From the NCBI GenBank assembly GCA_016714985.1, contig JADKBS010000017.1, positions 1 through 64,000 on the forward strand: a stretch of DNA of 64,000 bases, written 5' to 3'. Below, one piece after another: positions 42,401-53,100 of this stretch; position 1 is the first letter of the stretch, and each line of letters starts with the position of its first letter. The stretch is from Saprospiraceae bacterium. Lineage in GTDB: Bacteria; Bacteroidota; Bacteroidia; Chitinophagales; Saprospiraceae. The notes beneath the pieces are model-generated. The model had not been told where the DNA came from. It did not search any database and saw only the letters and a program-made list of their open reading frames with translations. The position numbers and the translations under genes were made by a program.

Positions 42401-45400
42401 ATGACCATTCAAATAAAGCATAGTCGGTTGGGGAGTACAAGAATATTTAGATGCTTTTGTTTGTGTATTCAATTGCTAACAGGATGGAATACCCTGCTTA
42501 GTGGTCAGGAATATATTTTCCAGGTAGCGGATTACGGCATGGAAGAGGGGCTCTCCCATACAGATGTTCAGAGCATCCACCAAGATCGGGAAGGATTCAT
42601 GTGGATCGGCACGAACTATGGCCTGAACCGATTTGATGGCTATCGTTTCAAATGGTTTACACAAGAAAAACACGGCTTACAAACCAATGCTGTTAACCAC
42701 ATCCTGGAGGATGATCAAGGTTGGCTATGGTTGATCAATACGGGTTTCTCTACATCCCGGGAGGTAAGGACCATTGATATTTTTAATCCGGTAACGGAAC
42801 AAGTTGTCTCATTCGAGGAAAAATTCAAAGCCAAGCTCCCCTTTGCCCCTACCGATATCAACAGTTTTTGTGCCTCCGATAAAGGCCAACTTGCATTTGT
42901 GACCAAACAAAAAAAGCTGTGGATATATTCAAGTGCTGATGGATTTGAAGTGCACGACCTTGGTGTTTATCCGCTCTCCGTGGAGTTTTTCTCCAAGCAC
43001 CATACCATCTGGTGCCATGCGAGCAAAACGATTGACAAGCTCCAGGACTTAATCGTAGAAATTGACTTGAAGGGAAAGGTTGTGCATCGCTATGAACATG
43101 CATTTCCATTCCAACACAATTTTATTGCCGGGATAGACAAGGGCGACAACCTTTGGTATCTTTCAAGATATTGGGAGAACAAAAGGTTTGAAAAAAACCA
43201 AAAGGGCAGGATTTTCAAAATTGACCCATCGGGGGTGGAGCATGCTTTTTTATTGGAAGATTCGGCATTGCCAGACGGGGCCGTCAACCTCGATATGCCG
43301 ATGATCGCATATCAGTATGGTTTTTGGCTGAACCCCGAAAAAGGTAATTTTTGGTTGTACAGTAAGGGCAGTTTTCTGGGCTTTGATCCTGCTTTGGGCT
43401 CGAGCCAGGAATTGGCGGCAACCCACAAAGAATTGGCCCATTCCAACGTCGTGTATTTTGATAAAGCGGGAAAAACATGGGTGGGGACTACTTTCGGGTT
43501 GTATGTCATAGACCTGAACCCAAACCCTTTTCAGAGCCTGGCTTATGATCCCACAAAAGAAAGTCTTTCAGCTTTCCGGGGAATTACACAGGATAAGCAA
43601 AATACTTTATGGGCTTGTATTGACCGTGGGAAAGGTTGGTTGGGCCGTTTTAAAACTACCGGTGGGGCTTTTGAAACTGAAATTATCGGATCCGAAAAAG
43701 CAGCGTGGGGGAGGGGATACAAGTATGGAATTTTTTCGGATGAAATGGGTAATATCTGGTTTGGTTCCGGCCAGGAAAATATCATCACCAAGTACAATCC
43801 TGAAAATAACAGCCTCCAACATTTTCCTTATCAGATTCCAGGTAATGGGCAAGTCAACATCTGGTCGTTTTATGAAGATAAAAATGGTATTCTCTGGTTT
43901 GGCACTGATAACGGTGTAATCGGCCATATCGGCGCTGACAATTCGGTTGCTCTATTGCCAAAAATGGAAAACATAAGTGCAAAGGGCGGTTGTATTTATC
44001 AATTTTTTGAAGATGCTACCGGACAGGTATGGCTTTGCACAGATGATGGGCTTTATCAATTGGACGTGGAAAAGAAATCCGTCATGCCTTATCATCCAAA
44101 AGGCTTGGATTTTTTGCAGTCGGGAATTTACCACGCCCATGCAGATGCCGATGGGTCATTCTGGCTAGGGTCAAATGGCTTGGGGCTTTTAAATGGAATC
44201 CCGAATCAGGAGCGTACCTTCGGTTCACCAAAGCGGACGGCCTCTCGGACAATACGATTTATGCCGTTTATGAAGATGATTCCGGCAATCTTTGGCTACC
44301 CACAAATTACGGCATCAATCAATTCAACAAACAAGCTTCCTATCAAAAGCCTTCTTGGAGAAAGATGGTATTTCCGGCCATGAATTCAATCGGATTTCCC
44401 ATTATCAAGGAAAAGATGGCAGGCTTTATTTTGGGGGTATCAATGGCCTGACGACCTTCCATCCAAAAGACATCGCCAAAGAGCACGCAACAGCCAGCCA
44501 GCCTTTGGTCATAACCGAATTTCAACAATATGACGGCGGTCAAAACAAATTGGTAGAACGCACTGCCGGCCTTCGGGATAGCCGGAAAATTACCATGCTC
44601 CCCAGCGACCGCTATTTCCGAATTGCATTTGCTTTGCTTGAATACATTAACCTGGAAAATGTCCAATATGGCTACCGCATCGAAGGCATTGATAAGGAAT
44701 GGACCTTCCAAAAGGAAAACTCGATACAGCTCAGTCGTTTGCCCTATGGCAAACATACATTAAGGGTAAAAGGACAAGGCGCTGACGGCCAATGGTCAAC
44801 TAACGAATTAACAATTGCTGTCGAAGTTTTAAAACCTTTTTATTTGCAAACATGGTTCATCGCACTTGCCATCTTTTCGCTGCTCCCTGGGGCGTTTCTA
44901 TTTTACAAAACACGCACCCGGCAACTGAAGGAACGGCAGCGGGAACTCGAAAAAATAGTGGCCGAGCGCACCCGGAAAATCCAGCAAGACAAAGCCGTGA
45001 TTGAAAAACAGGCAGCGGAACTCCAGTCGCTCGAAAAGCTGAAGTCCCGCTTCTTCGCCAACGTGAGCCACGAGCTGCGCACCCCGCTGTCACTGATGAT
45101 TGGGCCGCTGGACAGCATTTTGAAAAAGGAAAGCAATCGCACAGAGAAGGAGCAGCGCATGCTCGAATTTGTGCGCAACAACAGCCAACACCTGCTCAAG
45201 TTGGTCAACGAGATTTTGGATTTGTCAAAACTGGAGACGGGGCGGATGGAGGTGAAGGAGGAGGCCGTCAACTTCCACGATTTTTTGCAGCCCATCATGT
45301 CGCAGTTCAGTTCCTTCGGCGATAGCGAATCGGTCAAAATGCAGTTCGATTACCAAGCCGACCCCAGCCTGAACCTCATGCTGGATGCGAACAAGTTTGA

Positions 45401-46700
45401 AAAAATCGTCCACAATTTCCTCTCGAACGCCATCAAGTTTTCCCCGTCAGGGGCTGTCGTAAAATTAAAAGTGGAAGCAACCGACGGCCACCTCCTTGTC
45501 AGCGTGACCGACCAAGGCCCCGGCATCCACCCCGATGATTTGCCGCATATTTTCGACCGTTTTTACCAGTCCAAACTGCTGGAAGCCCCGGCTCAAGGCG
45601 GCACGGGCATTGGCCTCTCGCTGGCTGCCGAACTGGCGGAACTATTGGGTGGGAAGATTTGGGCGGAGAGTCCCGACCCAAAGTCGGGAGGGAAAGGCAG
45701 CGTTTTTTATTTCTGGTTTCCGGTTAAAACGGCAGACGGTGGACGGCAGACGGTGGACGGGGGTGGTGGAATCAAATCAAACGAAACGGAAATTTTGGAA
45801 AATGTTTCCACCGATACTGTCGCTAAGAACGAACTTACTCCCGTAGCTCCGTCCACCGTCCGCCGTATGCCGTCCACCGTTTTAATCGTCGAAGACAACC
45901 CCGAATTGCGCTCGTACATGCAATTGCTTTTGGAGGACGAGTACCACGTCATCACCGCCGAAAACGGCAAGGTCGGCTGGGAGATTTTAACGATGGACGG
46001 TGGACGGTGGACGGCAGACGGTAAAACACAGCAGGGGGGCAACCGTCCACCGTCTGCCGTCCACCGTCCACCGGACTTAATCATCTCCGACCTCATGATG
46101 CCCATCATGGACGGTTTCCAGTTGCTGGAAAAAATAAAGTCGCACGAGACCCTGCGCCAACTTCCCGTCATCATGCTCACCGCCCGTGCCGACGTGCGGG
46201 TGAAACTGCGGGCACTCCGCATCGGCGTGGACGATTATCTGACCAAACCCTTCGTGGAGGAGGAACTGCAAGTCCGCATCAAAAACCTGCTACACAACTA
46301 CCGGGAACGGGTGAAGGCATTGGCAGAAAAGGACCAAGGGGAGGAACCTCTCCTGCCCGAAAAAACCGACATGGCCGCCGCCGATACAAAATGGCTGGAA
46401 CAGGTAGAGATCGTTTTTTCAAAAATATTGTCCGATTCTCAATTCAAAATAGACTGGGTGGCAGGCCAAATGCACCTCAGCGAGCGCCAGTTCAGCCGCC
46501 GCCTGAAACAACTCACCGGGCTGACGCCCAACAACTACCTCCGGGAGATGCGCCTGCAACGGGCAAAGGATTTCCTCCACGACGGCAAATACGCCTCGGT
46601 GAAGGAGGTCGGTTCTGCCGTCGGCTTTTCTGACACGAAGTATTTTTCCAGCCTGTTCCAAGCGCGGTTTGGCGTGCTGCCTTCGGCGTATCTTTCCTGA
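42401..46700 (+). CDS. Hybrid two-component sensor/regulator (HTCS), two frameshifts
   Basis: Repaired length is 1433 residues. The N-terminal signal anchor is followed by two-component propeller repeats (FQVADYGMEEGLSHTDVQSI, GFMWIGTNYGLNRFDGY) to about residue 680. Then come a Y_Y_Y domain (~720-800), a membrane helix, a kinase core (NVSHELRTPLSLMIGPLD), an ATPase domain, a receiver (VLIVEDNPELRSYM, IISDLMMP) and an AraC-type HTH (HLSERQFSRRLKQLTGL). Frames break at 44191-44193 and 44345-44348. One extra A at each restores LLKWNPESGAYLRFTKADGL and QKAFLEKDGISG. Two heptamer palindromes are inserted in the coding sequence (see separate entries). It probably senses a periplasmic glycan fragment and activates carbohydrate genes such as the adjacent GH51. 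Confidence 0.85.
45724..45885. repeat. Heptamer inverted array in the kinase-receiver linker
   Basis: Arms of 37 bases (45724-45760 and 45849-45885) are built of CAGACGG/TGGACGG words. The distal arm ends exactly where the receiver's first strand begins. It is translated in frame as linker residues such as TADGGRQTVDGG and PSTVRRMPSTV. Confidence 0.85.
45987..46080. repeat. Heptamer inverted array inside the receiver domain
   Basis: Arms TGGACGGTGGACGGCAGACGG (45994 on) and its inverted counterpart CCGTCTGCCGTCCACCGTCC flank AAAACACAGCAGGGGGGC. It adds roughly 22 residues between helix 2 (KVGWEIL) and the strand bearing the phosphoacceptor Asp (DLIISDLMMP). Confidence 0.88.
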
Positions 46701-46734
46701 TTTGTCCCTCTGCTTTCCTGCGTTTTGGCAAAAA

Positions 46735-46792
46735 TGTCTGTTTTATCCCCCCAAGTTGTCGGTTTTGTCCCCCACGACCCGCCTCACCTTTG
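46735..46792 (+). promoter_or_regulatory. Direct-repeat operator plus -7-like box downstream of the HTCS gene
   Basis: TGTCTGTTTTATCCCCC (46735-46751) and TGTCGGTTTTGTCCCCC (46757-46773) are 17-base direct repeats spaced 22 bases apart. CACCTTTG follows at 46785-46792. The layout suits binding of an AraC-type dimer next to the promoter of the following genes. Assignment to the HTCS is inference. Confidence 0.45.
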
Positions 46793-46829
46793 TCCCATCC
46801 TGATTGCCCGAAACTCAAATGCAAACAAC

Positions 46830-46934
46830 ATGAACGACCTGATTATCCTCCTCCTTTCCATCATCACCCTGGCGCTGTTGCACTGGCCGGAAAAGACGGA
46901 AAACAAAAACCAACAAACCTCCTCGAACGAATAA
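46830..46934 (+). CDS. Small membrane peptide (34 residues)
   Basis: MNDLIILLLSIITLALLHW forms one helix, followed by a charged tail (PEKTENKNQQTSSNE). It starts 38 bases after a promoter-like CACCTTTG and the direct-repeat pair. No family recognised. It could simply be a leader frame. Confidence 0.35.
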   Translation: MNDLIILLLSIITLALLHWPEKTENKNQQTSSNE

Positions 46935-47042
46935 CCCCACCAACCAGAAAAACAGGCTGCCGGGCACTCATCATATTTTTAAAGTGAACCGCCCGGTGGT
47001 CTTTTTGACAATTGATTTTTTCACTTTTCAAAATATGTCATC

Positions 47043-48056
47043 ATGAATAAATTTTTACTCGTTTCGGTTGCTTTTTTTGCTGTATCGTCTGGGTTACAGG
47101 CTCAATGTTCATTTCCTGGAAACGCAGGAAACGCTACTTCACTCAACTCCACTCATTGGGCACAATCCTTTACGGCATCATGCTCTGGTTTTCTCCAATC
47201 CGTCACGGTCACTGTAGTTGACCAAAGTTTCGGAGACCTATTTATTTATGATGGAGTCGGTTGCTTCGGTACAGAATTAGCCCACGAATCCATAAGTTGC
47301 TCAGCTGGGACTTGCACAGTTACGCTTACCACCAGCGTATCGCTCACCCAAAATGCTCAGTACACTTTCCAATTTGCAAGTACCAGTAACACTGCAAGTT
47401 TACGCTACAACAATAGCAACTATGGTGGAAACAATATGTATTTAAACACAACTTGCACTTCAAATTCCTCCAGAGACATAAGCTTTACCGTGGAAATTGT
47501 TGCTTCCTTGCCTGTAGAGTTGGCCGAATTCCAAGCTACAGATAAGCACGGGCATGTCCGATTGGACTGGCGCACCGCCTCCGAAACCAACAACGAAGGC
47601 TTCGACATCCAGCGCTCCGCCGATGGTAAAAATTGGAACGACCTCGCCTTTGTCCCTGGCCACGGCACCACCGACAAGGAGCAATCCTACAACTGGACCG
47701 ACGAGCGCCCGCTGCCCGGCCTGAACTACTACCGCCTCCAGCAGGTGGACTTTGACGGGAAGTCCGAGTACTCAAAAATCGTGAGCGTGGAAATGAAAAA
47801 TGGGGGCAGCGGCATCCACTTTTTCCCCAACCCGGCCACGGGCAGCGTCACCCTCGCCCTCGAAACGGAGTACTCCGGAGAAGCCATCCTTACCCTGTAT
47901 GACCTCACTGGAAAACAAATGAAAACAGCTACCCTGTCGCTGGAAGGCGGCGCTTTCCGCACGGACCTCGGGCTGGGAAGTTTGCCGACAGGCATTTACA
48001 TGGCGCAAGTACAGGCAGGGGGAGTGCTGTGGCGGGAGCGGCTGGTGGTTGAGTGA
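47043..48056 (+). CDS. Secreted T9SS protein of unknown function
   Basis: A 337-residue protein with a signal peptide (MNKFLLVSVAFFAVSSGLQAQ). Residues ~22-155 form a beta-rich, Cys-containing domain (STHWAQSFTASCSGFLQSV) that resembles the lectin-like segments in other Bacteroidota cargo proteins. The linker LPVELAEFQATDKHGHVRLDWRT is the typical spacer before T9SS tails. The type A sorting domain is at the end (FFPNPATGSVTLAL, LPTGIYMAQV). Lies downstream of the direct-repeat operator and may be its target. Confidence 0.82.
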   Translation: MNKFLLVSVAFFAVSSGLQAQCSFPGNAGNATSLNSTHWAQSFTASCSGFLQSVTVTVVDQSFGDLFIYDGVGCFGTELAHESISCSAGTCTVTLTTSVSLTQNAQYTFQFASTSNTASLRYNNSNYGGNNMYLNTTCTSNSSRDISFTVEIVASLPVELAEFQATDKHGHVRLDWRTASETNNEGFDIQRSADGKNWNDLAFVPGHGTTDKEQSYNWTDERPLPGLNYYRLQQVDFDGKSEYSKIVSVEMKNGGSGIHFFPNPATGSVTLALETEYSGEAILTLYDLTGKQMKTATLSLEGGAFRTDLGLGSLPTGIYMAQVQAGGVLWRERLVVE

Positions 48057-48137
48057 ACCGATGGTTGACCGTTGACAACTTTTGAAAAGAAAATCTCAGA
48101 ACCGGTTAAATCATTTTTTCACCTAAATCATTTTCAA

Positions 48138-49037
48138 ATGAAAATGTGCAATCCATTCATCAAAACCTTGACAGGCATTCTGTCGGCGGCCTTCCTCACC
48201 TTGGTATTTTCCTGTAACAACAAGGAGGAATTGCCAGCACCTTCCGCCTCCGAACCAGCAGTGCAAGCGCCTTACTTGATTGACGACCTCACCGGGGAAG
48301 TCACCCTCCGCACCGACTGCGACGGCGATGACATCCATTGGGAATATGAGGGACCTGAAGGCCCTGACCATTGGCCTATGCTCTGCGACGGCTGGGCCTG
48401 TGACGGGAAAAAGCAATCGCCCGTCAACATCATCCCTCCCCTGCACCGCCAGCTGTCTAAGAGCTTGAAGTTTTACTGGAAAAACACGGCCACGTCCATC
48501 GTGAACAACGGCCACACCATCCAGTACAATATTGACCAACCTATCAACCCGAACGATGGGAGCTACATCTCCCTGAACGGGCAGAAATATTACTTACTGC
48601 AGTTCCACTTCCACGCCAAGTCGGAGCATACCGTTAACGGGGAGCACTACCCGGTTGAAATCCACTTCGTCCACCGCAATCCGCTCGATGGGAAGCTCGC
48701 CGTCGTTGGTGTCTTCGTGGAAGAAGGTGACGCTAACCCGTTCTTCAATAACATCCTCGAAACTTGGCCACATGAAGAGGGAAACTACACCGTATCCAAT
48801 ACCTATAACCCGAACGTGCTGATGCCAGCGGGCTACAACAATTTTTTGGATGCCCATTTCTGGTGGTACAATGGTTCCTTGACCACCCCACCCTGTTCCG
48901 AAATCGTCAACTGGATGGTCTGGTCATCGAATATCGAAGCCTCGCATGAGCAAATCGAGGAGATGGAATCAATCCTGCACGAGAACTACCGCCCTACACT
49001 GCCACTGGGCGGCAGCCGTCTGGTGAAGGCGCAATGA
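48138..49037 (+). CDS. Alpha-class carbonic anhydrase lipoprotein
   Basis: A 299-residue enzyme that interconverts CO2 and bicarbonate in the periplasm. ATG 48138 gives a lipoprotein signal (LSAAFLTLVFSC). The alpha-CA core is clear: WEYEGPEGPDHWP, KKQSPVNI, the zinc ligands in QFHFHAKSEHTVNG (His-x-His) and VEIHFVH (third His), and the LTTPPCSEIVNWMVW signature. Two Cys residues (CDGWAC and TPPCSE) could form the usual disulfide. Length and motif order match the bacterial enzymes. A strong terminator follows. Confidence 0.92.
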   Translation: MKMCNPFIKTLTGILSAAFLTLVFSCNNKEELPAPSASEPAVQAPYLIDDLTGEVTLRTDCDGDDIHWEYEGPEGPDHWPMLCDGWACDGKKQSPVNIIPPLHRQLSKSLKFYWKNTATSIVNNGHTIQYNIDQPINPNDGSYISLNGQKYYLLQFHFHAKSEHTVNGEHYPVEIHFVHRNPLDGKLAVVGVFVEEGDANPFFNNILETWPHEEGNYTVSNTYNPNVLMPAGYNNFLDAHFWWYNGSLTTPPCSEIVNWMVWSSNIEASHEQIEEMESILHENYRPTLPLGGSRLVKAQ

Positions 49038-49065
49038 CCCAATGGCGGCAACACAAATGGAAACG

Positions 49066-49103
49066 AAAGCCCTGGCCGACGGTCGGCCAGGGCTTTTTTT
49101 TTT
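49066..49103 (+). terminator. Rho-independent terminator after the carbonic anhydrase gene
   Basis: Stem AAAGCCCTGGCCGAC and GTCGGCCAGGGCTTT with a 1-base loop is followed by a T tract. Confidence 0.92.
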
Positions 49104-49182
49104 CTTCAAAAAATCCACTTTTCACCTTAGCAGGATTTGGACTGAACAACTGCAGGTTGACTGCCCACTGTCGAACTGCTAA

Positions 49183-50109
49183 CTAAAAATACCTTGGCCT
49201 CAACACCGGCACCACCTGCGCCGCCGAAGCCTTCACAAAAGCATATTCCAACATCAGTTCAAACGACCCCGTATTGCCATTCCTCACAGCACCTAGTCCA
49301 AGGTCATAAGCAAGGCCTGCCCGAATCCTGTCTGAGACCTGGTATTGGCCAACGGCCACCAAAGCATCGCCACCTAAGCCGTTGTAATTATTGCTCAAAC
49401 GCAACGTACTTCCCAGCCACAGCCTCGCCTCCTCCGTGAAGCCAAAACCAAGGTGCGCATCGAAGCTCGGCGGGGCATTTTCCACGACCCTTACCGCCCC
49501 GGCAGCCCGCATCCGCAGCGTGGGCGAAAGTTCCAACACCGCCCCCGCATTGGCGAAGATGTGTCGCACCTGTCCGTTCGACTGCCCCCGGTCGAGCACC
49601 TGCGGAATCGCTGCGCCTAGGAAAAAACGCTCGTTTTCATAATGAACGCCCATGCCCATGTTGAACAAATAGGCGGGGGACATCATGCTTTCCTCTGCCT
49701 TAATCGAACCGGAAATGGTGCGCACCTCCGACAATTCCGCCTCGAAACGGGTCATGCTGCCGTGCAGGCCGATTCCAAGCCTCCCGCTCCCAAGCTGCAC
49801 CCGATAAGCATAAGCCGCTTGCGCAAGGGTCGAGTTGTAAAAACCGATTTTGTCGTTCACCACGGTCAGCCCCAAGCCGACCCGCTCTGCCAGAATTGGC
49901 GCATTCACACTAAGGGCCTGCGTCACGGGAGCGCCTTCCAGCCCCGTCCACTGTTGGCGATGAAAGGCCGTGGTGGTCGGCAGCCCCGTACTCCCCGCCG
50001 CCCCCGGATTGGCGATGAGTTTATTGTAAAAAAACTGCGAAAAGAACGGCTGTTGCTGCGCAAACAGTGAAGTGCAGCCAAAAAGGAAAAATAGGTGTAG
50101 GTATCTCAT
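49183..50109 (-). CDS. PorP/SprF-family outer-membrane protein
   Basis: A 308-residue protein. ATG 50109 gives a signal peptide (MRYLHLFFLFGCTSLFAQ); the upstream frame translates the repeat element. The family opening QQPFFSQFFYNKLIANPGAAG is typical of PorP/SprF. Alternating barrel strands follow, ending PVLRPRYF. These proteins pair with large T9SS cargo bearing the type B tail and are needed to display it on the surface. That partner is the gene directly upstream (50189-55354). Confidence 0.9.
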   Translation of the reverse strand: MRYLHLFFLFGCTSLFAQQQPFFSQFFYNKLIANPGAAGSTGLPTTTAFHRQQWTGLEGAPVTQALSVNAPILAERVGLGLTVVNDKIGFYNSTLAQAAYAYRVQLGSGRLGIGLHGSMTRFEAELSEVRTISGSIKAEESMMSPAYLFNMGMGVHYENERFFLGAAIPQVLDRGQSNGQVRHIFANAGAVLELSPTLRMRAAGAVRVVENAPPSFDAHLGFGFTEEARLWLGSTLRLSNNYNGLGGDALVAVGQYQVSDRIRAGLAYDLGLGAVRNGNTGSFELMLEYAFVKASAAQVVPVLRPRYF

Positions 50110-50188
50110 CTTGAGAGTTTCGAGTTTCGAGTTTCGAGTTTCGAGTTTCGAGGGTTCAACTCGTAACTCATAACTCGAAACTCGAAAC
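50110..50188. repeat. TTTCGAG heptamer inverted array
   Basis: Five direct TTTCGAG words are followed by inverted words ACTCGTA, ACTCATA, ACTCGAA, ACTCGAA. It completely fills the spacer between the giant surface protein and porP. Confidence 0.88.
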
Positions 50189-53100
50189 TTAATTAATCGC
50201 CACAAACCCCTGCAAAACCGTCCACTTCCCATCCGCCAGCCGAAGCTGGTAGAAGTAGGTGCCCGGCGGCAATGGCTGCCCGTTATAGGTTCCACCCCAG
50301 TCGTTTTGGTAGTCCTTGGTCTCAAAAACCGTCGCTCCCCAGCGATTGAAAATCAGCAGGCTGCTGCCCGGCCAACCCGCAGCGCACGGTATCACGAACA
50401 CATCGTCCATGCCGTCGCCATCGGGGGTGATGAGGTTCGGGCGGAAACAGTCCTCGGCGGCCACGGAGCCATCCAAGCTGATTCGCACAACAGCCTCGTC
50501 GCAGACATCGGGGCAGGTCAAGGAGCAGAGGCGGTAACGAAAACCGTCCTCACCAAACGCATTGGGGTATGGGGCATATGAAACGGTTCCATCTGCCCCA
50601 TCCACCAATCGCCCCTTGGTCGGCGTCGTCAAAACCCTGAAATCCCATTCCAGCATGTTCTGGATGAAATCATTCTCCAACAGGTTGATATTCAGCAAAC
50701 TATCATTCAGCGGCATCGAGTAGAAATCCTCAACGGCCTTCACGTTTTCGAGGAAAACCACCGCCGTGTCGCTTCCAACGCCGGGGCAGAAGCCGTTGGT
50801 CAAGTTCCAAACGAAACGGTTCTCTCCGGGCTGCAGGCCCAGTACCGTCGAGTGGGCGGAGGCGGGCTGCACGACGGTTGCCCCGTCAAGCGGCACCCAG
50901 TGGCCAGCACCGACCGTTGGTGGCGTAGCGTGCAGCATGGGTGTTTCGTTTGCTTCGCAAACGGTCTGGTCGTCACCAGCGAAGGCCGTGCCTGTTTGGG
51001 CAGGAAAAACTTGCAGGTTAATCGGTGCAGAAAGCATTGATTCACAGCCATTTAGCGAAGCGGATGCAAAATAACCACCGTTTTGCGCAGCACTAATATT
51101 GGTCAAAACAGCCTCATCGCCGCCTGTCTGGAACGGCTGCCCATTTTGCCCAAAATAATAATCATAGACCGCCCCGGCCTCGCTGTTTGCGATAGAAAGC
51201 ACCACGTCCTCTCCCTCACAAGCCGTTGTTGCACCAGCCAAAACGGGCGTCTGCGGCGTGGGCGAAACAAAGACCGCTGTCTCGAAGGCCAAGGTAGCCG
51301 AGCATTGCGGGTAGCCGATGACGACGAGGTAATCGCCTGCCTGCCCCGCTGAAATGCCGTCCAATACCGGGTTCGGCACATTGGCGAAAAAGCCGAGCGG
51401 TCCGTACCAGTGATAGCTTGCACCGGGCAACAGCGTCGCAGCGAGCGCTACGTCCGAGCCTTCACAAGCAGGGGCGAGCGAGCTGGTCGGATTGTTGGCC
51501 AGTGCTCCGGTCGGCAGGGCGATGATGGACACTGGCACAAGGTTCGATGGCGGCGATTGGCAGCCGTCAAGCGTCGTTTTTACTGAGTAATTGCCTGATT
51601 GTGAAAGCGTTGCGCCCGCAGCCAAATAGGTCGGGTTGGCCGTCGTGACCAGCCATTGGTCGTTGAAGTACCAATCGTAGCCCACGCTGTTGCCCGTGGC
51701 AGGCGAGGCATCGAGTTGCAAGGTTTCTCCCTCGCAAAGCTGCGCATCGGCCACGGTCACGGTCGGGGTAGCGGGTATTTGGCCTACCTCCACTGCCACG
51801 CTTTGCGGAGCAGACACACAGCCCTCGGTGCTCGTCAGCGTGAGCGTGTAGCTGCCTTCGTTTTGCGGTGCAAAGGAGTTGAATGCCAATGGGAACGGCC
51901 CCGCCGATGCTGCTGATCCTGTGAACGAGAAGCCGCCCGGCCCCGTCCAATTGTACTGAACTGTCCCACCGACGGGCACCGAATTATTGGCGCTCAGACT
52001 GACAGGATTGCCCTCACAAGCAGCGGTGCTGGTGGCAATATCGGTGATAACAGGGGCAGGGTTGACGGGTACGGTCAGGTTGGCCGTTGCCTCGGCAGCG
52101 CAGCCATTTGTTTTCACAACCAATTGAAAATCAGTGGTATCGGTCAAAGCCAGCACAGGGTTTTGCTCCAAGGAGACCACCTGGCCACCCGAACGCCACG
52201 CATAGCTCACGCCCGGCTGGCTGGCGGCAAAAAGCTGTGCAGCACCACCCTCACAAACAGCACCTCCATGCCATGCCAAGGCCACTGGGTCGGGCAGCAC
52301 GGTCACCTGCACGGGGTCAGAGAGCGGCGAGGAGCAGCCGTTCACAATCGTATTCACGAGGAAGGGCGGCACGGCCAGTGAGTCGTTTATCGCTAAGGTC
52401 AGGGTAGCTTGGCTGCTGCCGATTGGCTCGCCATTGGCATTCATCCAAACGAACTCGAAAGAGCCATAGGTGCTGGGGTTCTGCACGGTCAGCACCATTT
52501 CGCTGCCTGGGCAAATCGGGCTGTTGGAGGCCACGAGCGGCGCCTCCGGTACCGGCAGGATGCCGTCCACCACCAAACTTGCAGAAGAACTGCAGCCATT
52601 GAGGCCCGTCACGGTGAGTTGGTACGCCCCGATGTCGGTCAACCTCGTCTGGTAAATCACCGGGGTCGGCGAGTCGGATGTGAAGCCAGCGGGGCCAGTC
52701 CATCGCCAGTCGGTGATGCCCGTCAGGTTGGAATAGAACTGCAAGGTACCTCCTTCGCAAGGCTGGCTAAGGTAAAAATCGGGGTTGACTTGCGGCTTTT
52801 CCAGCACGTCCACCCAGTGGTTGGCCGACTCCACCACACAATTCCCCACCGTTACCCTTAACTTGTAGTTGCCTTCAGCAATGGACTGTATAGAATTGAA
52901 AATCAGCGAGTTGGAGTTTTGCCCTAACATCGGCAATGTGCCCTTGATCCATTGGTAGCCTACTTGTGGGGCAGCGTAGGGTTGGACGGAGAGGGTCACA
53001 TCTTCGCCGGGGCAGGCGGGGCCGCTGCCCTGTACTTGGGGCTGCGCCACGGGGTCGGGGATGCCTGCCACCACTACGGATTCCGTTGCGGAGCAGCCAA

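Noticed and set aside
44292..46700. Separate kinase-regulator gene downstream of a propeller gene
   Set aside because: The frames overlap without a start signal, and two single-A additions join them into the standard hybrid regulator architecture.
49183..50325. Longer PorP frame starting at 50325
   Set aside because: The extra 72 residues translate the heptamer array and the end of the neighbouring gene; the signal peptide begins at 50109.
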